Shown: positions 30,019 through 42,832 of the stretch, one piece after another
Numbering within the stretch: position 1 is the first letter of the stretch
How the letters are laid out: every line of letters begins with the position of its first letter
Assembly (NCBI RefSeq): GCF_009826895.1
Contig: NZ_WUMV01000009.1
Span: forward strand, 124,001 to 188,000
Reading direction: 5' to 3'
DNA length: 64,000 nucleotides
DNA from: Stappia sediminis
GTDB lineage: Bacteria > Pseudomonadota > Alphaproteobacteria > Rhizobiales > Stappiaceae
Notes under the pieces: generated by a model
Seen by the model: the letters and a program-made list of their open reading frames with translations, nothing else
The model's database searches: none
What the model was told of the DNA's origin: nothing
Made by a program: the position numbers and the translations under genes

Positions 30019-31202
30019 TACCGGTCAACCTCTCCGAACACGATATCGAGGGAACCGAGGATGGCCGAAACGTCGGCAAGCATATGTCCCCGGCAAAGGA
30101 AATCCATCGCCTCAAGATGCGCGAAACCGGGCGCCTTGATCTTGCAGCGATAGGGCTTGTTGGTCCCGTCTGAGACGAGGTAGACGCCGAATTCGCCTTT
30201 CGGCGCCTCCACGGCGGCATAAACCTCGCCCTCGGGCACGTGGTAGCCTTCGGTATAGAGCTTGAAGTGGTGGATCAGCGCTTCCATGGAGCGCTTCATC
30301 TCTCCGCGCTTGGGCGGAAACACCTTGCCGTCGGTCGTAAATACCGGGCCGGTTTCCACCGTCAGCTTTTCCAGGCACTGCTTCATGATGCGTACGGACT
30401 GGCGCATCTCTTCCATCCGGATGAGATATCGGTCGTAGCAGTCGCCGTTCTTGCCGATCGGGATGTCGAAGTCCAGTTCGTCGTAGCACTCGTAGGGCTG
30501 CGCCTTGCGCAGGTCCCAAGGCGCGCCGGAACCGCGCACCATCACGCCGGAAAAGCCGCGCGCCCATGCTTCGTCCAGCGACACGACGCCGATATCGACG
30601 TTGCGTTGCTTGAAGATGCGGTTTTCCGTCAAAAGGCCTTCGAGATCATCGCAAACCTTGAGGAACGGATCGCAGAAATCCCAGATATCGTCGAGCAATT
30701 CCTTCGGCAGGTCCTGATGCACGCCACCCGGGCGCACATAGGCCGCATGCATGCGCGAGCCGGACGCGCGCTCATAGAACACCATAAGTTTCTCGCGCTC
30801 CTCGAAACCCCAGAGCGGAGGCGTGAGCGCGCCGACGTCGAGCGCCTGCGTCGTGATATTCAGGATATGCGAAAGTATGCGGCCGATTTCGGAATAAAGC
30901 ACGCGGATGAGCTGGCCGCGCTTCGGCACGGTGATGCCGACGAGCTTTTCGACGGCCAGCGCGAAGGCATGCTCCTGGTTCATCGGCGCGACGTAGTCCA
31001 GCCGGTCGAAATAGGGCACGCCCTGGAGATAGGTCTTGTGCTCCAGAAGCTTCTCGGTGCCGCGATGCAGCAGGCCGATGTGCGGGTCGACGCGGGTGAC
31101 CACCTCGCCGTCAAGCTCCAGCACGAGGCGAAGAACGCCATGCGCCGCCGGATGCTGCGGGCCGAAGTTGATGTTGAAATTGCGAACCTGAGCCTCTGCC
31201 AT
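30018..31202 (-). CDS. nuoD: NADH-quinone oxidoreductase subunit D
   Basis: This 394-aa subunit belongs to the [NiFe]-hydrogenase large-subunit-derived family and lines the quinone pocket. It opens with [25 protein letters not shown], including the quinone-site His, and ends [16 protein letters not shown] 31202 is chosen because GAGG lies six bases upstream; a start 12 nt earlier gives MRRS and lacks support. It follows nuoC after 8 nt. Confidence 0.96.
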   Translation of the reverse strand: MAEAQVRNFNINFGPQHPAAHGVLRLVLELDGEVVTRVDPHIGLLHRGTEKLLEHKTYLQGVPYFDRLDYVAPMNQEHAFALAVEKLVGITVPKRGQLIRVLYSEIGRILSHILNITTQALDVGALTPPLWGFEEREKLMVFYERASGSRMHAAYVRPGGVHQDLPKELLDDIWDFCDPFLKVCDDLEGLLTENRIFKQRNVDIGVVSLDEAWARGFSGVMVRGSGAPWDLRKAQPYECYDELDFDIPIGKNGDCYDRYLIRMEEMRQSVRIMKQCLEKLTVETGPVFTTDGKVFPPKRGEMKRSMEALIHHFKLYTEGYHVPEGEVYAAVEAPKGEFGVYLVSDGTNKPYRCKIKAPGFAHLEAMDFLCRGHMLADVSAILGSLDIVFGEVDR

Positions 31203-31210
31203 CGACCGCC

Positions 31211-31816
31211 TCAATTCGTCTTGGCTTTTTCGTCACCCGGCAGCACGTAGTCCGTGCCTTCCCAGGGAGACAGAAAATCGAAATCGCGGAACTCCTGCGT
31301 CAGGCGCACAGGCTCGTAGACGACCCGCTTCTTCTCGTCGTCGTAGCGCACCTCGACGTAGCCCGTGAGCGGGAAATCCTTGCGCAGCGGGAAACCGTCG
31401 AAACCATAGTCCGTGAGGATGCGGCGCAGGTCCGGATGGGCGGAGAAGAGCACGCCGTACATGTCGTAGACTTCCCGCTCGAACCAGTCGGCCCCCGGGA
31501 AGACGCCGAATGCGGACGGCACCTGTGTGTCTTCGTCCGCCTCAACCTTCACCCGCACGCGCAGGTTCTGGCGCGGCGAAAGAAGGTGGTAGACCACGTC
31601 GAAACGCCGCTCCCGGCTCGGCCAGTCGACACCGCAGATATCGACAAGTGCGATGAACTGGCAGCTTGCATCGTCGCGCAGGAATCGCAGCACGGATACG
31701 ATTTCCGCCGCGCGCGCGACCAGCGTCAGCTCCCCGTAGGCGACGTTCCATCCGTCGAGCGCATCGCCGAGCGATGCCTGGATGTGTTCGCCAAGTTCCG
31801 CGAGCGTCTCGTCCAT
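31211..31816 (-). CDS. nuoC: NADH-quinone oxidoreductase subunit C
   Basis: This 201-aa hydrophilic subunit has the family block [46 protein letters not shown] 31816 has GGTGGA upstream; the frame extends to 31957 but that part overlaps nuoB and lacks family similarity. It lies 56 nt downstream of nuoB. NuoC and NuoD are separate here, unlike the fused protein of E. coli. Confidence 0.95.
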   Translation of the reverse strand: MDETLAELGEHIQASLGDALDGWNVAYGELTLVARAAEIVSVLRFLRDDASCQFIALVDICGVDWPSRERRFDVVYHLLSPRQNLRVRVKVEADEDTQVPSAFGVFPGADWFEREVYDMYGVLFSAHPDLRRILTDYGFDGFPLRKDFPLTGYVEVRYDDEKKRVVYEPVRLTQEFRDFDFLSPWEGTDYVLPGDEKAKTN

Positions 31817-31872
31817 GAGATTTCCACCCGTCCCGTTTGGACCCGTTTGAACCTGCAATTTCCCGTACCGCC

Positions 31873-32451
31873 TCAGCGTTCGATCGTACCCGTGCGCCGG
31901 ATCTTCTTTTGCAAAAGAAGAACGCCGTACAGCAACGCTTCCGCCGTCGGCGGGCACCCCGGCACGTAGATATCGACCGGAACGACGCGGTCACACCCGC
32001 GAACGACCGAATAGGAATAGTGATAATAGCCGCCGCCGTTCGCGCAGGATCCCATGGAGATCACGTAGCGCGGCTCCGGCATCTGGTCGTAGACCTTGCG
32101 AAGCGCGGGGGCCATCTTGTTGGTCAGCGTGCCGGCCACGATCATGACGTCGGACTGGCGCGGGCTAGCGCGCGGCGCGAAGCCGAAGCGCTCGCCGTCA
32201 TAGCGCGGCATCGACATCTGCATCATTTCCACCGCGCAGCAGGCGAGGCCGAAGGTCATCCACATGAGCGAGCCGGTGCGCGCCCATTGGATGAGGCTGT
32301 CGGAGGCCGTGACGAGGAACCCCTTGTCCGCCAGCTCGTTGTTGATTTCGAGGAAATAGGCGTCGTCCGCACCCACGGGATTGCCCGTATTGGGGTCGAT
32401 GATGCCCTTCGGCTGCGGCGCGACGAGCGGCTCGGAAGTCGTCAATCCCAT
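31873..32451 (-). CDS. nuoB: NADH-quinone oxidoreductase subunit B
   Basis: This 192-aa subunit carries cluster N2, the last electron donor to quinone. The tandem cysteines are in [11 protein letters not shown], with further ligands in MGSCANGGG and VPGCPPTAE. The start ATG 32451 lies inside the 3' end of nuoA (10-nt overlap), so the two are coupled. Confidence 0.97.
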   Translation of the reverse strand: MGLTTSEPLVAPQPKGIIDPNTGNPVGADDAYFLEINNELADKGFLVTASDSLIQWARTGSLMWMTFGLACCAVEMMQMSMPRYDGERFGFAPRASPRQSDVMIVAGTLTNKMAPALRKVYDQMPEPRYVISMGSCANGGGYYHYSYSVVRGCDRVVPVDIYVPGCPPTAEALLYGVLLLQKKIRRTGTIER

Positions 32452-32807
32452 TCCAGGGCTCCCTTCTTCCATTCGTAGATGAAGCCGATCGTGAGCACGG
32501 CCAGGAAGATCGCCATCGACCAGAAGCCGTACCAGCCGAGGTCGCCGAACACCGCGGACCACGGAAACAGGAACGCCACCTCCAGATCGAAGATGATGAA
32601 GAGAATCGAGACCAGGTAGAACCGGACGTCGAACTTCATTCGGGCGTCGTCGAACGCGTTGAAGCCGCACTCATAGGCCGACAGCTTCTCCGAATCCGGG
32701 TTCTTGTAGGCAATCAGGAATGGCGACAGCAAGAGCGCCAGGCCGATTGCCAGTGCAACGCCGATGAACACGATGATGGGAACGTATTCCCTCAGGAGGT
32801 CTTCCAT
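32442..32807 (-). CDS. nuoA: NADH-quinone oxidoreductase subunit A
   Basis: This 121-aa protein has three membrane helices and the conserved loop [27 protein letters not shown] between helices 1 and 2, whose Cys changes accessibility in the active/deactive cycle. It is the first gene of the 14-gene nuo operon running to nuoN (and probably on to birA), about 15 kb on the minus strand. Confidence 0.96.
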   Translation of the reverse strand: MEDLLREYVPIIVFIGVALAIGLALLLSPFLIAYKNPDSEKLSAYECGFNAFDDARMKFDVRFYLVSILFIIFDLEVAFLFPWSAVFGDLGWYGFWSMAIFLAVLTIGFIYEWKKGALEWD

Positions 32808-33269
32808 TTTTCAGCCGTGTCCCTGCCAATGGACCGAATTACCGGCGAAAACCCAAAGGCTTCCCGCTGGTGGGATGCGGCACCGCCGCACTCGGAAAGC
32901 CCCCGGTCATGACCGGCGATCGAATGCTCGTGGAACGATGCATCGGATCGCGTCGGCACGCTTAGCCCACGCTCATGCCCAACGCAAGTCCCACAAGCGC
33001 TTATAATCGCGACGGGTTGCGGATAACCGCACGGCACGGGGGAGGATACCCACAGCCGGCGGCGATCAATAACGCGCGATTTCCCACACGAGGAAAACTA
33101 ACATCCTTGCAGCATCCGACAACCCGCCATTTCGCTGACGCGAGTCGCGGCGCGCGGAACTTAGAACTCTGACATGAAACAAGGAATGCGCCCCGGGGGC
33201 GCGTGCTCCGGCGCGCCGTGAAGGCGCAACCGCAATCGGATGATTTATTCGGAGGAGAAGACATACGAC
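32808..33269 (-). other. Leader/promoter region of the nuo operon, no gene seen
   Basis: This 462-nt gap between nuoA and the tRNA-Asp gene has no credible coding frame. A GATTATAAG on the minus strand (33000-33008) could be a -10 element with a leader of about 190 nt, but no good -35 pairs with it. A GC-rich hairpin around 33190-33205 lacks a following U run. Confidence 0.3.
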
Positions 33270-33346
33270 TGGCGCGAGTGACGGGGCTCGAACCCGCGAC
33301 CTCCGGCGTGACAGGCCGGCACTCTAACCATCTGAGCTACACCCGC
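33270..33346 (-). tRNA. tRNA-Asp (GTC)
   Basis: The minus strand folds into a full cloverleaf with a 7-bp acceptor (GCGGGTG / CACTCGC, one G-U), an anticodon stem CCGGC/GCCGG with loop CTGTCAC giving anticodon GTC, and a T arm GGTTCGAGCC. Discriminator G is followed by an encoded CCA. It is one of two nearly identical copies. Confidence 0.95.
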
Positions 33347-33402
33347 TCGCCTGGTCGTATGATGTTGGCCACTTCGCTGAAACATAAAGTCTTTCAGGGA
33401 AG

Positions 33403-33479
33403 TGGCGCGAGTGACGGGGCTCGAACCCGCGACCTCCGGCGTGACAGGCCGGCACTCTAACCAACTGAGCTACACCCGC
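33403..33479 (-). tRNA. tRNA-Asp (GTC), second copy
   Basis: This gene is identical to the neighbouring tRNA-Asp except in the D loop (GTTGG in place of GATGG). Acceptor, anticodon GTC and encoded CCA are all intact. It lies 56 nt upstream of the other copy in the same direction, pointing to a tandem duplication. Confidence 0.95.
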
Positions 33480-33753
33480 TTGCATCGAAGCGGTGCGTGA
33501 CCGCTTGAAGTGGCGCTGATGTACGGCGCTGCGCCGCTTTAGTCAAGGGTCGGCGGCAGCTGTTTGTGACGATTTCCCGAAACGATTGCAGTCCGCCGCG
33601 CTTAGCCGCCCTTCCCCGCCTGATTTTAAGCTCTTCCACTGTGGAAAAAGCAAAATCGGCAAGCCGCGTTTCGACGACCATACGGCTGTGGTTTTCAGTC
33701 GCCGTGCCCGCGCACACGCGATGGGAATGACGGATTGTCGATCGAAGGGAAGA

Positions 33754-33829
33754 TGGTGGGCGGTGAGAGACTCGAACTCCCGACATCCTCGGTGTAAACG
33801 AGGCGCTCTACCAACTGAGCTAACCGCCC
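33754..33829 (-). tRNA. tRNA-Val (TAC)
   Basis: The cloverleaf has acceptor GGGCGGT/ACCGCCC and anticodon stem CCTCG/CGAGG with loop TTTACAC, so anticodon TAC. The T arm reads GAGTTCGAGTC, with discriminator A and an encoded CCA. It lies about 270 nt upstream of the tRNA-Asp pair on the same strand. Confidence 0.95.
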
Positions 33830-33966
33830 CTCGCGGCGCAATTTGCGCTCGTCATGGGATTGCGGATGTCTATGCGCTTGGGCTGCGGATTGCAAGTCTC
33901 ATGCATCACATCACCCACAATCCACTAATCCCGCTTCGCCATGCCCCTGGTAAAGGGCCTCGACAA

Positions 33967-34004
33967 ACAAAAAACCCTGCAGGACATCCGTCCCGCAGGG
34001 TTTT
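33967..34004 (-). terminator. Rho-independent terminator after hupB
   Basis: A 10-bp stem AAAACCCTGC / GCAGGGTTTT encloses a second small stem (GGAC/GTCC), followed on the minus strand by TTTTTTGTTT. It lies about 20 nt past the hupB stop. Confidence 0.88.
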
Positions 34005-34026
34005 GAGAACCGTCCGGTCAACCGCC

Positions 34027-34302
34027 TCAGGCGTTGACGGCGTCCTTGAGACCTTTGCCGGCCTTGAACTTCGGCGTTTTGGAAGCCGGGATCTTGATCG
34101 CTTCGCCGGTGCGCGGGTTGCGGCCTTCGGTGGCGGCGCGTTCGGAAACGGAGAAGTTGCCGAAGCCGATGATGCGGACTTCGCTACCGGACTTCAAAGT
34201 GCCGGTAATCGCATCGAAAGTCGCGTCCACAGCCTCACCCGCCTGCGCCTTGGTCAGCCCGGTCTTCTCGGCCACGGCTGCGATCAGATCATTCTTGTTC
34301 AT
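34027..34302 (-). CDS. hupB: DNA-binding protein HU
   Basis: This 91-aa nucleoid protein starts [18 protein letters not shown] at ATG 34302 with AAGGTG upstream. It has the typical DNA-binding arm with [24 protein letters not shown]. The length equals that of bacterial HU. It lies just downstream of lon, the usual place for it in proteobacteria, but each has its own terminator. Confidence 0.96.
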   Translation of the reverse strand: MNKNDLIAAVAEKTGLTKAQAGEAVDATFDAITGTLKSGSEVRIIGFGNFSVSERAATEGRNPRTGEAIKIPASKTPKFKAGKGLKDAVNA

Positions 34303-34441
34303 GGCAGTCACCTTTCTTGGAAACCTCGGTATGCCCGCCGATTCGAACGGGCTCCGGAGGCGACAGTCTTTCGAATCATTGTCTAACGCAAGCCGAAAGT
34401 GGCGGAAATCCGGGATTTTTTGCCCAAAAACACCATTTTTT

Positions 34442-34475
34442 CAAAAGAAAAGGCCCCGGCGGATGCCGAGGCCTT
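34442..34475 (-). terminator. Rho-independent terminator after lon
   Basis: On the minus strand an 11-bp stem (AAGGCCTCGGC / GCCGGGGCCTT, one G-U) with loop ATCC is followed by TTCTTTT, beginning 25 nt after the lon stop codon. Confidence 0.82.
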
Positions 34476-34499
34476 CAAATTTTCGTTTCGCAAACCGCT

Positions 34500-36929
<2,430 letters not shown>

Positions 36930-37212
36930 TTCATTTCCTCTCATCGCGGCCCGCCGCCCCGAGTTACTCGCGAAAAACGGACGGGCGCTCAATAGACGGC
37001 GGCCGGAAATTCTTTCCGGAAAGCGGCCGATACGCGGCACCTCCTGCAAGAGCATGCCGGGCTCGCCCCGCCGTGGGTTGTCCTATTAGGTGGCTACCGC
37101 GGGCATGGGTGTCAAGGACGCGCAATGGGGCGCGATACAGGTTCCCTGTTGATTACCTCAAGTAAGAGTGAACAAAGCCGCGGAGAGTGGCGAAATTGCA
37201 GCCATCGAGACG
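36930..37212 (-). other. Region upstream of lon, no gene seen
   Basis: These 283 nt separate the lon start from the clpX terminator and carry no credible frame. TTGACA (minus strand, 37110-37115) and TAATAG (37083-37088) are 21 bp apart, too far for a standard promoter. No convincing RpoH site was identified. Confidence 0.3.
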
Positions 37213-37247
37213 AAAAAAGGCGCCGAACGGTCTGGTTCGGCGCCTTT
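37213..37247 (-). terminator. Rho-independent terminator after clpX
   Basis: A 13-bp GC-rich stem AAAGGCGCCGAAC / GTTCGGCGCCTTT with a 6-nt loop is followed by a U run (six U) on the minus strand, 27 nt beyond the clpX stop. Confidence 0.9.
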
Positions 37248-37273
37248 GGCTGACTATGGCGAGTCGCTTCTGG

Positions 37274-38539
37274 TCAAGCGCTCGTCGCGGATTCCTCGGC
37301 CCTGTCCTCGTAGATATAGAGGGGTCGCGCCTTGCCCTCCACGACCTCCGGCGAGATCACGACTTCCTTCACGCCCTTCAGGCCGGGAAGCTCGTACATC
37401 GTGTCGAGGAGGATCGCCTCGAGGATGGAACGCAGGCCGCGGGCGCCGGTCTTGCGCTCGATTGCCTTGCGCGCGATGGCCCGCAGCGCTTCCTCGTGGA
37501 AGGTGAGGTCCACGTTCTCCATCTCGAAGAGCCGCTGATACTGCTTCACGAGCGCGTTCTTGGGCTCCATGAGGATGGTGATGAGCGCATCCTCGTCGAG
37601 GTCCTCCAGCGTCGCGATTACCGGCAGGCGGCCGACGAATTCGGGAATCAGGCCGAATTTCAGCAGATCTTCCGGCTCGAGTTCGGCGAACAGTTCGCCG
37701 GTCTTGCGGTCTTCCGGCGCTCTTACGTTCGCCTTGAAGCCGATCGAGGTCTTGCTGCCGCGGTCGGAGATGATCTTCTCCAGCCCCGCGAAGGCACCGC
37801 CGCAGATGAACAGGATGTTCGTGGTGTCGACCTGCAGGAATTCCTGCTGCGGGTGCTTGCGTCCGCCTTGCGGGGGAACGCTCGCCACCGTGCCTTCCAT
37901 GATCTTCAGAAGCGCCTGCTGCACGCCCTCGCCCGACACGTCGCGGGTGATCGAGGGGTTGTCGGACTTGCGGCTGATCTTGTCTACTTCGTCGATGTAG
38001 ACGATGCCGCGCTGCGCTCGTTCCACGTTGTAGTCGGCCGACTGCAAAAGCTTGAGGATGATGTTTTCCACATCCTCGCCGACGTAGCCCGCCTCGGTCA
38101 GCGTCGTCGCATCGGCCATGGTGAACGGCACATCGAGGATCCGCGCCAGCGTCTGGGCAAGCAGCGTCTTGCCGCAGCCGGTCGGACCGACCAGCAGGAT
38201 GTTCGACTTCGCAAGTTCGACGTCGTTGCTCTTTGAGGCGTGGTTCAGCCGCTTGTAGTGGTTGTGGACGGCAACGGAGAGAACCTTCTTCGCGCTGTCC
38301 TGGCCGATCACGTAGTCGTCAAGCACCTGCCTGATCTCTTGCGGGGTCGGCACTCCATCGCGCGACTTCACCAGCGAGGATTTGTTCTCCTCGCGGATGA
38401 TATCCATGCACAGCTCGACGCACTCATCGCAGATGAAAACGGTCGGGCCGGCGATCAGCTTGCGAACCTCGTGCTGGCTCTTGCCGCAAAACGAGCAGTA
38501 GAGCGTGTTTTTCGAGTCGCCGCCGCTGGCCTTGCTCAT
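37274..38539 (-). CDS. clpX: ATP-dependent Clp protease ATP-binding subunit ClpX
   Basis: This AAA+ unfoldase feeds substrates to ClpP. The 421-aa product has an N-terminal zinc-binding domain with Cys15, Cys18, Cys37 and Cys40, Walker [15 protein letters not shown] and Walker [10 protein letters not shown]. It also has the ClpP-docking IGF-type loop ([12 protein letters not shown] region) and sensor motifs near the C-terminus. It follows clpP by 269 nt, so a separate promoter is likely besides co-transcription. Confidence 0.97.
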   Translation of the reverse strand: MSKASGGDSKNTLYCSFCGKSQHEVRKLIAGPTVFICDECVELCMDIIREENKSSLVKSRDGVPTPQEIRQVLDDYVIGQDSAKKVLSVAVHNHYKRLNHASKSNDVELAKSNILLVGPTGCGKTLLAQTLARILDVPFTMADATTLTEAGYVGEDVENIILKLLQSADYNVERAQRGIVYIDEVDKISRKSDNPSITRDVSGEGVQQALLKIMEGTVASVPPQGGRKHPQQEFLQVDTTNILFICGGAFAGLEKIISDRGSKTSIGFKANVRAPEDRKTGELFAELEPEDLLKFGLIPEFVGRLPVIATLEDLDEDALITILMEPKNALVKQYQRLFEMENVDLTFHEEALRAIARKAIERKTGARGLRSILEAILLDTMYELPGLKGVKEVVISPEVVEGKARPLYIYEDRAEESATSA

Positions 38540-38808
38540 ATGTTAGTCCCCGCATTTCCTGGGAAGCGCCAAATGCCTTCCCGTTTCATGTTGCGGACAA
38601 AGAGCAGGCCCAGCCCCCTCTTTGCCTCCGGATATCGCATTATCCGATGTCCGGCCAACGCACTCGCCGATTGTGGGTCACAATCGGCGATGTTCCAAGA
38701 ATGTCACCATGCTTCGCCCTCAAAAATCAACATACGTTTAAGGCAAAGCTAAAGCGTTACGGTTAACCCGGCGATCACCACAGAATACTGTGGCAAAAGC
38801 GCGACGCC

Positions 38809-39444
38809 TCATTTCTCCTCCGTCTCGCCCAGTTTCGAGCGGTCGAAGATCACCTCGTCGATGATGCCGAAGTCCTGCGCCCGTTCCGCCGTCATGAAGT
38901 TGTCGCGCTCAAGCGCTTCTTCGACGGAGTCGAGCGTCTGGCCCGTGTGCTTGACGTAGATATCGTTGAGCCGGCGCTTGAGCTTCAGGATTTCCTGGGC
39001 ATGCAGCATGATGTCGGCCGCCTGCCCTCGGAAGCCGCCGGACGGCTGGTGCACCATCACGCGGGCGTTGGGCAGCGAATAACGCATTCCCTTGGTGCCC
39101 GCGGCAAGAAGCAGCGATCCCATGGAAGCCGCCTGGCCGATGCACAGCGTGGAGATTTCCGGGCGCACGAACTGCATCGTGTCGTAGATCGCGAGCCCCG
39201 AGGTCACGAGACCTCCCGGAGAATTGATATAAAGCGCAATCTCCTTGTTCGGGTTCTCGGCTTCCAGATAAAGGAGCTGGGCGCTGATCAGCGCAGCCAT
39301 ATGATCCTCGACCGGGCCGGTCAGGAAGATGATGCGCTCCTTGAGAAGGCGCGAATAGATGTCGTAGGCGCGTTCTCCGCGGTTCGTCTGTTCGACGACC
39401 ATCGGCACAAGCGTGTTAACCGCGAAATCGACAGGATCTTGCAT
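38809..39444 (-). CDS. clpP: ATP-dependent Clp protease proteolytic subunit
   Basis: This self-compartmentalised serine protease has 211 aa, with catalytic Ser107 (GQAASMGS) and His132 (VMVHQPSGG). The start [34 protein letters not shown] matches the family; GAGG lies unusually close to this ATG, but upstream codons in the same frame give no known sequence. It stands between tig and clpX, the common tig-clpP-clpX order. Confidence 0.95.
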   Translation of the reverse strand: MQDPVDFAVNTLVPMVVEQTNRGERAYDIYSRLLKERIIFLTGPVEDHMAALISAQLLYLEAENPNKEIALYINSPGGLVTSGLAIYDTMQFVRPEISTLCIGQAASMGSLLLAAGTKGMRYSLPNARVMVHQPSGGFRGQAADIMLHAQEILKLKRRLNDIYVKHTGQTLDSVEEALERDNFMTAERAQDFGIIDEVIFDRSKLGETEEK

Positions 39445-39545
39445 GCCTCGTCCATGGTTTGGCGAAAACTGGGAGGGCCAGGAGCGGAAACCCGTTTCCA
39501 CTAAGGCGTCGCGCGCCCTCGCCCGTGTTCGTTCGTCATGAGTCG

Positions 39546-39581
39546 AAAAAAGCGACACCCGGAACATAGGGGATGTCGCTT
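39546..39581 (-). terminator. Rho-independent terminator after tig
   Basis: On the minus strand an 8-bp stem AAGCGACA / TGTCGCTT with an inner CCC/GGG pair is followed by a run of six U, about 75 nt past the tig stop and about 100 nt before clpP. Confidence 0.82.
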
Positions 39582-39655
39582 CGTTTCGAAAGATAGGCGA
39601 CGCATCACGCTATACAAGGTTAAGCGAATGCGTCGCGCCATATCTCGCTTTGGAC

Positions 39656-41008
39656 TCAGGCGGCCGTCTCGCCGTCCTCGTCGTCCTCTGCCATCAGCTC
39701 TTCCTTGGTAACCGTTTTGTCGGTCACCTTGGCAAGGGTCATGATGTAGTCGACAACCTTTTCCTCGTAGATCGGGGCGCGAAGGCTGGCGAGCGCCTGC
39801 GGGTTGCCGCGATAGAACTCGAACACCTGCTGCTCCTGGCCCGGGAACTGGCGCACGCGGTCGTAAAGGGCGCGCTGCACCTCGTCGTCGGACACCTGGA
39901 TTTCGTTCTTCTCGCCGATTTCCGACAGCACGAGGCCAAGGCGCACGCGCCGCTCGGCGATGCGCTGGTATTCGGCCTTCGCCTCTTCCTCGGTCGTCTC
40001 TTCGTCCTCGAAGGTCTTGCCTTCCCGCTCCATGTCGTTCTTGACCTGGCGCCAGACGTTGTCGAACTCGGTCTCCACCAGCTTGCCGGGCAGATCGAAC
40101 GAATAGGCCTCGTCGAGCTTGTCGAGAAGCTGGCGCTTGATCTTCTGGCGCGTCATCGCGCCGTACTGGCTCTCGATCTGCTCGCGGATCAGCTCTTTCA
40201 GCTTGTCGATGGACTCAAGGCCCAGCGTCTTGGCAAGCTCGTCGTCGAGCTTCACTTCGCCGGGAGCCTGGATTTCCTTGACCACGATGTCGAAGGTCAC
40301 TTCCTTGCCGGCAAGGTGCTTGGCGGCATATTCCTCGGGGAAGGTCACGGAGATCGTCTTCTCGTCGCCGGCCTTCAGGCCCACGAGCTGCTCCTCGAAA
40401 CCGGGGATGAAGCTCTTGGAGCCGATGACGAGATGTCCGTCCTCGTCGCTGCCACCCTCGAAGGCTTCGCCGTCGAGCTTGCCGACATAGCTCATGGAGA
40501 CGCGGTCGCCCTCTTCCGCTGCGCCGTCCTTTGTCTCGTACGGACGGTTGGCGTCGGCGATGCCGAGCGCCTGCTCATCGATTTCCTCATCGGAGATTTC
40601 GACGATCGGGCGCTCCAGTTCGAGCGTCGAAAGATCGATCAGCTCGAACTCGGGCATGAGGTCGTAGGACATCTTGAAGGCGAGATCGGCGTTGCCTTCC
40701 AGGATGGCTTCCGCCTCCTCCTCGGGAAGATCGATCTCGGGCTGCAGCGCAGGCTTTTCCTCGCGCTCCTCGATCGCCTTCTGGGTGGTTTCCTGGATCA
40801 GGTTGGACAAAAGCTCGGCCATCGCCTGGCGTCCGTAAAGACGCTTCAGGTGGGCCTTGGGCACCTTGCCCGGCCGGAATCCGTTGATGCGGACCTTGCC
40901 TTTAAGGTCGTCGAGATAGGAATCGAGGCGGCTCGACAGATCCGAAGCCGGAATGACGACTTTCAGTTCGCGCTTCAGCCCCTCGGCCAGGGTTTCGGTC
41001 ACCTGCAT
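39656..41008 (-). CDS. tig: Trigger factor
   Basis: This ribosome-bound chaperone and peptidyl-prolyl isomerase acts on nascent chains. The 450-aa product shows the ribosome-binding signature GFRPGKVPK near residue 45, an FKBP-like domain (GDRVSMSYVGKLDGEAFEGG), and a long helical C-terminal domain. It ends in a very acidic tail (EELMAEDDEDGE). It is the first gene of tig-clpP-clpX. Confidence 0.96.
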   Translation of the reverse strand: MQVTETLAEGLKRELKVVIPASDLSSRLDSYLDDLKGKVRINGFRPGKVPKAHLKRLYGRQAMAELLSNLIQETTQKAIEEREEKPALQPEIDLPEEEAEAILEGNADLAFKMSYDLMPEFELIDLSTLELERPIVEISDEEIDEQALGIADANRPYETKDGAAEEGDRVSMSYVGKLDGEAFEGGSDEDGHLVIGSKSFIPGFEEQLVGLKAGDEKTISVTFPEEYAAKHLAGKEVTFDIVVKEIQAPGEVKLDDELAKTLGLESIDKLKELIREQIESQYGAMTRQKIKRQLLDKLDEAYSFDLPGKLVETEFDNVWRQVKNDMEREGKTFEDEETTEEEAKAEYQRIAERRVRLGLVLSEIGEKNEIQVSDDEVQRALYDRVRQFPGQEQQVFEFYRGNPQALASLRAPIYEEKVVDYIMTLAKVTDKTVTKEELMAEDDEDGETAA

Positions 41009-41125
41009 GGTAATGTGTTTCGTCCTCGGTCTAGAACGTCTGTCTGTCAGCGTACGGCGCTGGCAGGATGAATTGAGAATTGCCTACGACTTCGCCGCTA
41101 AGACCGGTATCCGGCTCTCCAGGCA

Positions 41126-41210
<85 letters not shown>

Positions 41211-41301
41211 AACGGTCGAAAACGCCCGCAGCCGAGGCGCGGCCTCTATAACATCGGGATCGGCAGGGTCAAAGAAAAAACGAGGCGATCGGCGCTCCTT
41301 C

Positions 41302-42816
41302 TCAGGCCCGGTCCTCCGCAAGCTCCGCGATCACATCCTTGAGAACCGGCAGAAGGTCCTCCGAGATCAACCCGGGACCCGCCTTTTTCGCCGCTTGCCC
41401 ATGTATCCACACGCCTGCGCAAGCTGCCTCGAAAACCGGCAATCCCTGGGCCATCATAGCACAGACGATCCCGGCAAGAACATCGCCCGACCCGGCGGTC
41501 GCAAGCCATGGCGATGCGTTTTCCGTAATCGCGGCGCGCCCGTCGGCGGACGCGATCACCGTGTCGGCGCCTTTCAGGACGATCACCGCTCCGCTCAGCC
41601 TGGCCGCCTCGCGCGCGCGGTCCGGCTTCGACATCGAGGCTTGAGCCGCGATATCGGGGAACAGCCGCGCGAATTCGCCGTCGTGCGGCGTCATGACGAC
41701 GCCGCCGCTCGTCTTGTTGCGGATCGATGCGAACAGCGCTTCCGGCTCTTCTGCGAAACTCGTCAGCGCATCGGCGTCAAGCACGACGGCGCGTTCGCCG
41801 TCCAGGCACATCGCCACGCGCCGCCTCGTTTCCTCGCCCACGCCCGCCGCCGGGCCGATCACGACGCTGTTCAACCGCCTGTCGGCAAGGATCGCGGCAA
41901 ACTGTTCCTCGTCCTTGTAGGCCTTCAGCATGACGGCCGTCAGATGCGCGGCATGAACGGAGGCCGCCGAGGGCGATGCCGCCACTGTCGAAAGCCCCGC
42001 GCCGGCGCGGAGGGCGGCGACTGCCGCAAGCCTTGCAGCGCCTGTCCGCACAGCCGGTCCGGAAACGATCAGGGCATGGCCGCGGTCGTATTTGTGGCCG
42101 GTGACCGTCGGCGGATTCCAATGGGGTCGCCACAGTTCCCTGTCGTTCACGAAGGTGCGGGGGCGTATCTCCTCCAGTACGTCCGCGCTTATGCCGATAT
42201 CGGCCACGCTCACCCCGCCGCAGAGTTCGCGTCCGGGAAACAGCAGATGTCCCGGCTTTCGGCGAAAGAAGGTGACGGTGCGTGTCGCGCGGATCGCCTC
42301 GCCGAGTACCGCCCCGCTTCCTCCGGAAACGCCTGACGGAAGGTCCACGGCGATCGTCTTTGCCCGCCGTTCATTGACGAGGTGCACCACCTGAGCGGCA
42401 TCGCCTTCAAGCGGCCTGTCGAGGCCCGCGCCGAACAATGCGTCGACCACAAGCCGCGCTTCCTTCAGCCGTTCGGGCAGCTTTGCAAGATTGAGCCTTT
42501 CGATCGGCACGCCGGCATTGGCCGCGTCGTCACGCGCCGTTGCCGCGTCACCCTTCAGCCGGCTCGCCTCGCCAAGCAGCAGGAGCCGCACCGGGTATCC
42601 CCGTTTCTTGAGGATGCGCGCGGCCACGAACCCGTCCCCGCCGTTGTTTCCCGGGCCCGCCAGCACCAGTACCTGCGCAACGTGGTCCATCATTCGCGCG
42701 CAGGTGTCGGCGACCGCGCGTCCCGCCTCATCCATAAGCTCGATGCCCGGCGTGCCGCCGCGGATCGTGCGCTGGTCCGCCTCGCTCATTTCCTCCGGTG
42801 TCAGGAGAACTTCCAC
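41302..42816 (-). CDS. nnr: Bifunctional NAD(P)H-hydrate epimerase / ADP-dependent NAD(P)H-hydrate dehydratase
   Basis: This enzyme repairs hydrated NADH and NADPH: the N-terminal YjeF half epimerises R and S forms, and the C-terminal ribokinase-like half dehydrates the S form using ADP. The 504-aa product has GPGNNGGDGFVAARIL and DALFGAGLDRPLEG in the first half. The second half has VMTPHDGEFARLF and the catalytic TAGSGDVLAGI. The start is GTG 42816 with GGGAGG seven bases before it; codons further upstream overlap the VOC gene. It lies 16 nt downstream of that gene. Confidence 0.93.
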   Translation of the reverse strand: MEVLLTPEEMSEADQRTIRGGTPGIELMDEAGRAVADTCARMMDHVAQVLVLAGPGNNGGDGFVAARILKKRGYPVRLLLLGEASRLKGDAATARDDAANAGVPIERLNLAKLPERLKEARLVVDALFGAGLDRPLEGDAAQVVHLVNERRAKTIAVDLPSGVSGGSGAVLGEAIRATRTVTFFRRKPGHLLFPGRELCGGVSVADIGISADVLEEIRPRTFVNDRELWRPHWNPPTVTGHKYDRGHALIVSGPAVRTGAARLAAVAALRAGAGLSTVAASPSAASVHAAHLTAVMLKAYKDEEQFAAILADRRLNSVVIGPAAGVGEETRRRVAMCLDGERAVVLDADALTSFAEEPEALFASIRNKTSGGVVMTPHDGEFARLFPDIAAQASMSKPDRAREAARLSGAVIVLKGADTVIASADGRAAITENASPWLATAGSGDVLAGIVCAMMAQGLPVFEAACAGVWIHGQAAKKAGPGLISEDLLPVLKDVIAELAEDRA

Positions 42817-42832
42817 ACAAGGACCTCCCGTT

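Noticed and set aside
33190-33206. GC-rich hairpin after the tRNA-Asp pair as terminator
   Set aside because: On the minus strand the stem is followed by ATTCCTTG rather than a U run.
37083-37115. TTGACA and TAATAG upstream of lon as promoter
   Set aside because: The spacer is 21 bp, too long for sigma-70, and it does not match the RpoH form known in alphaproteobacteria.
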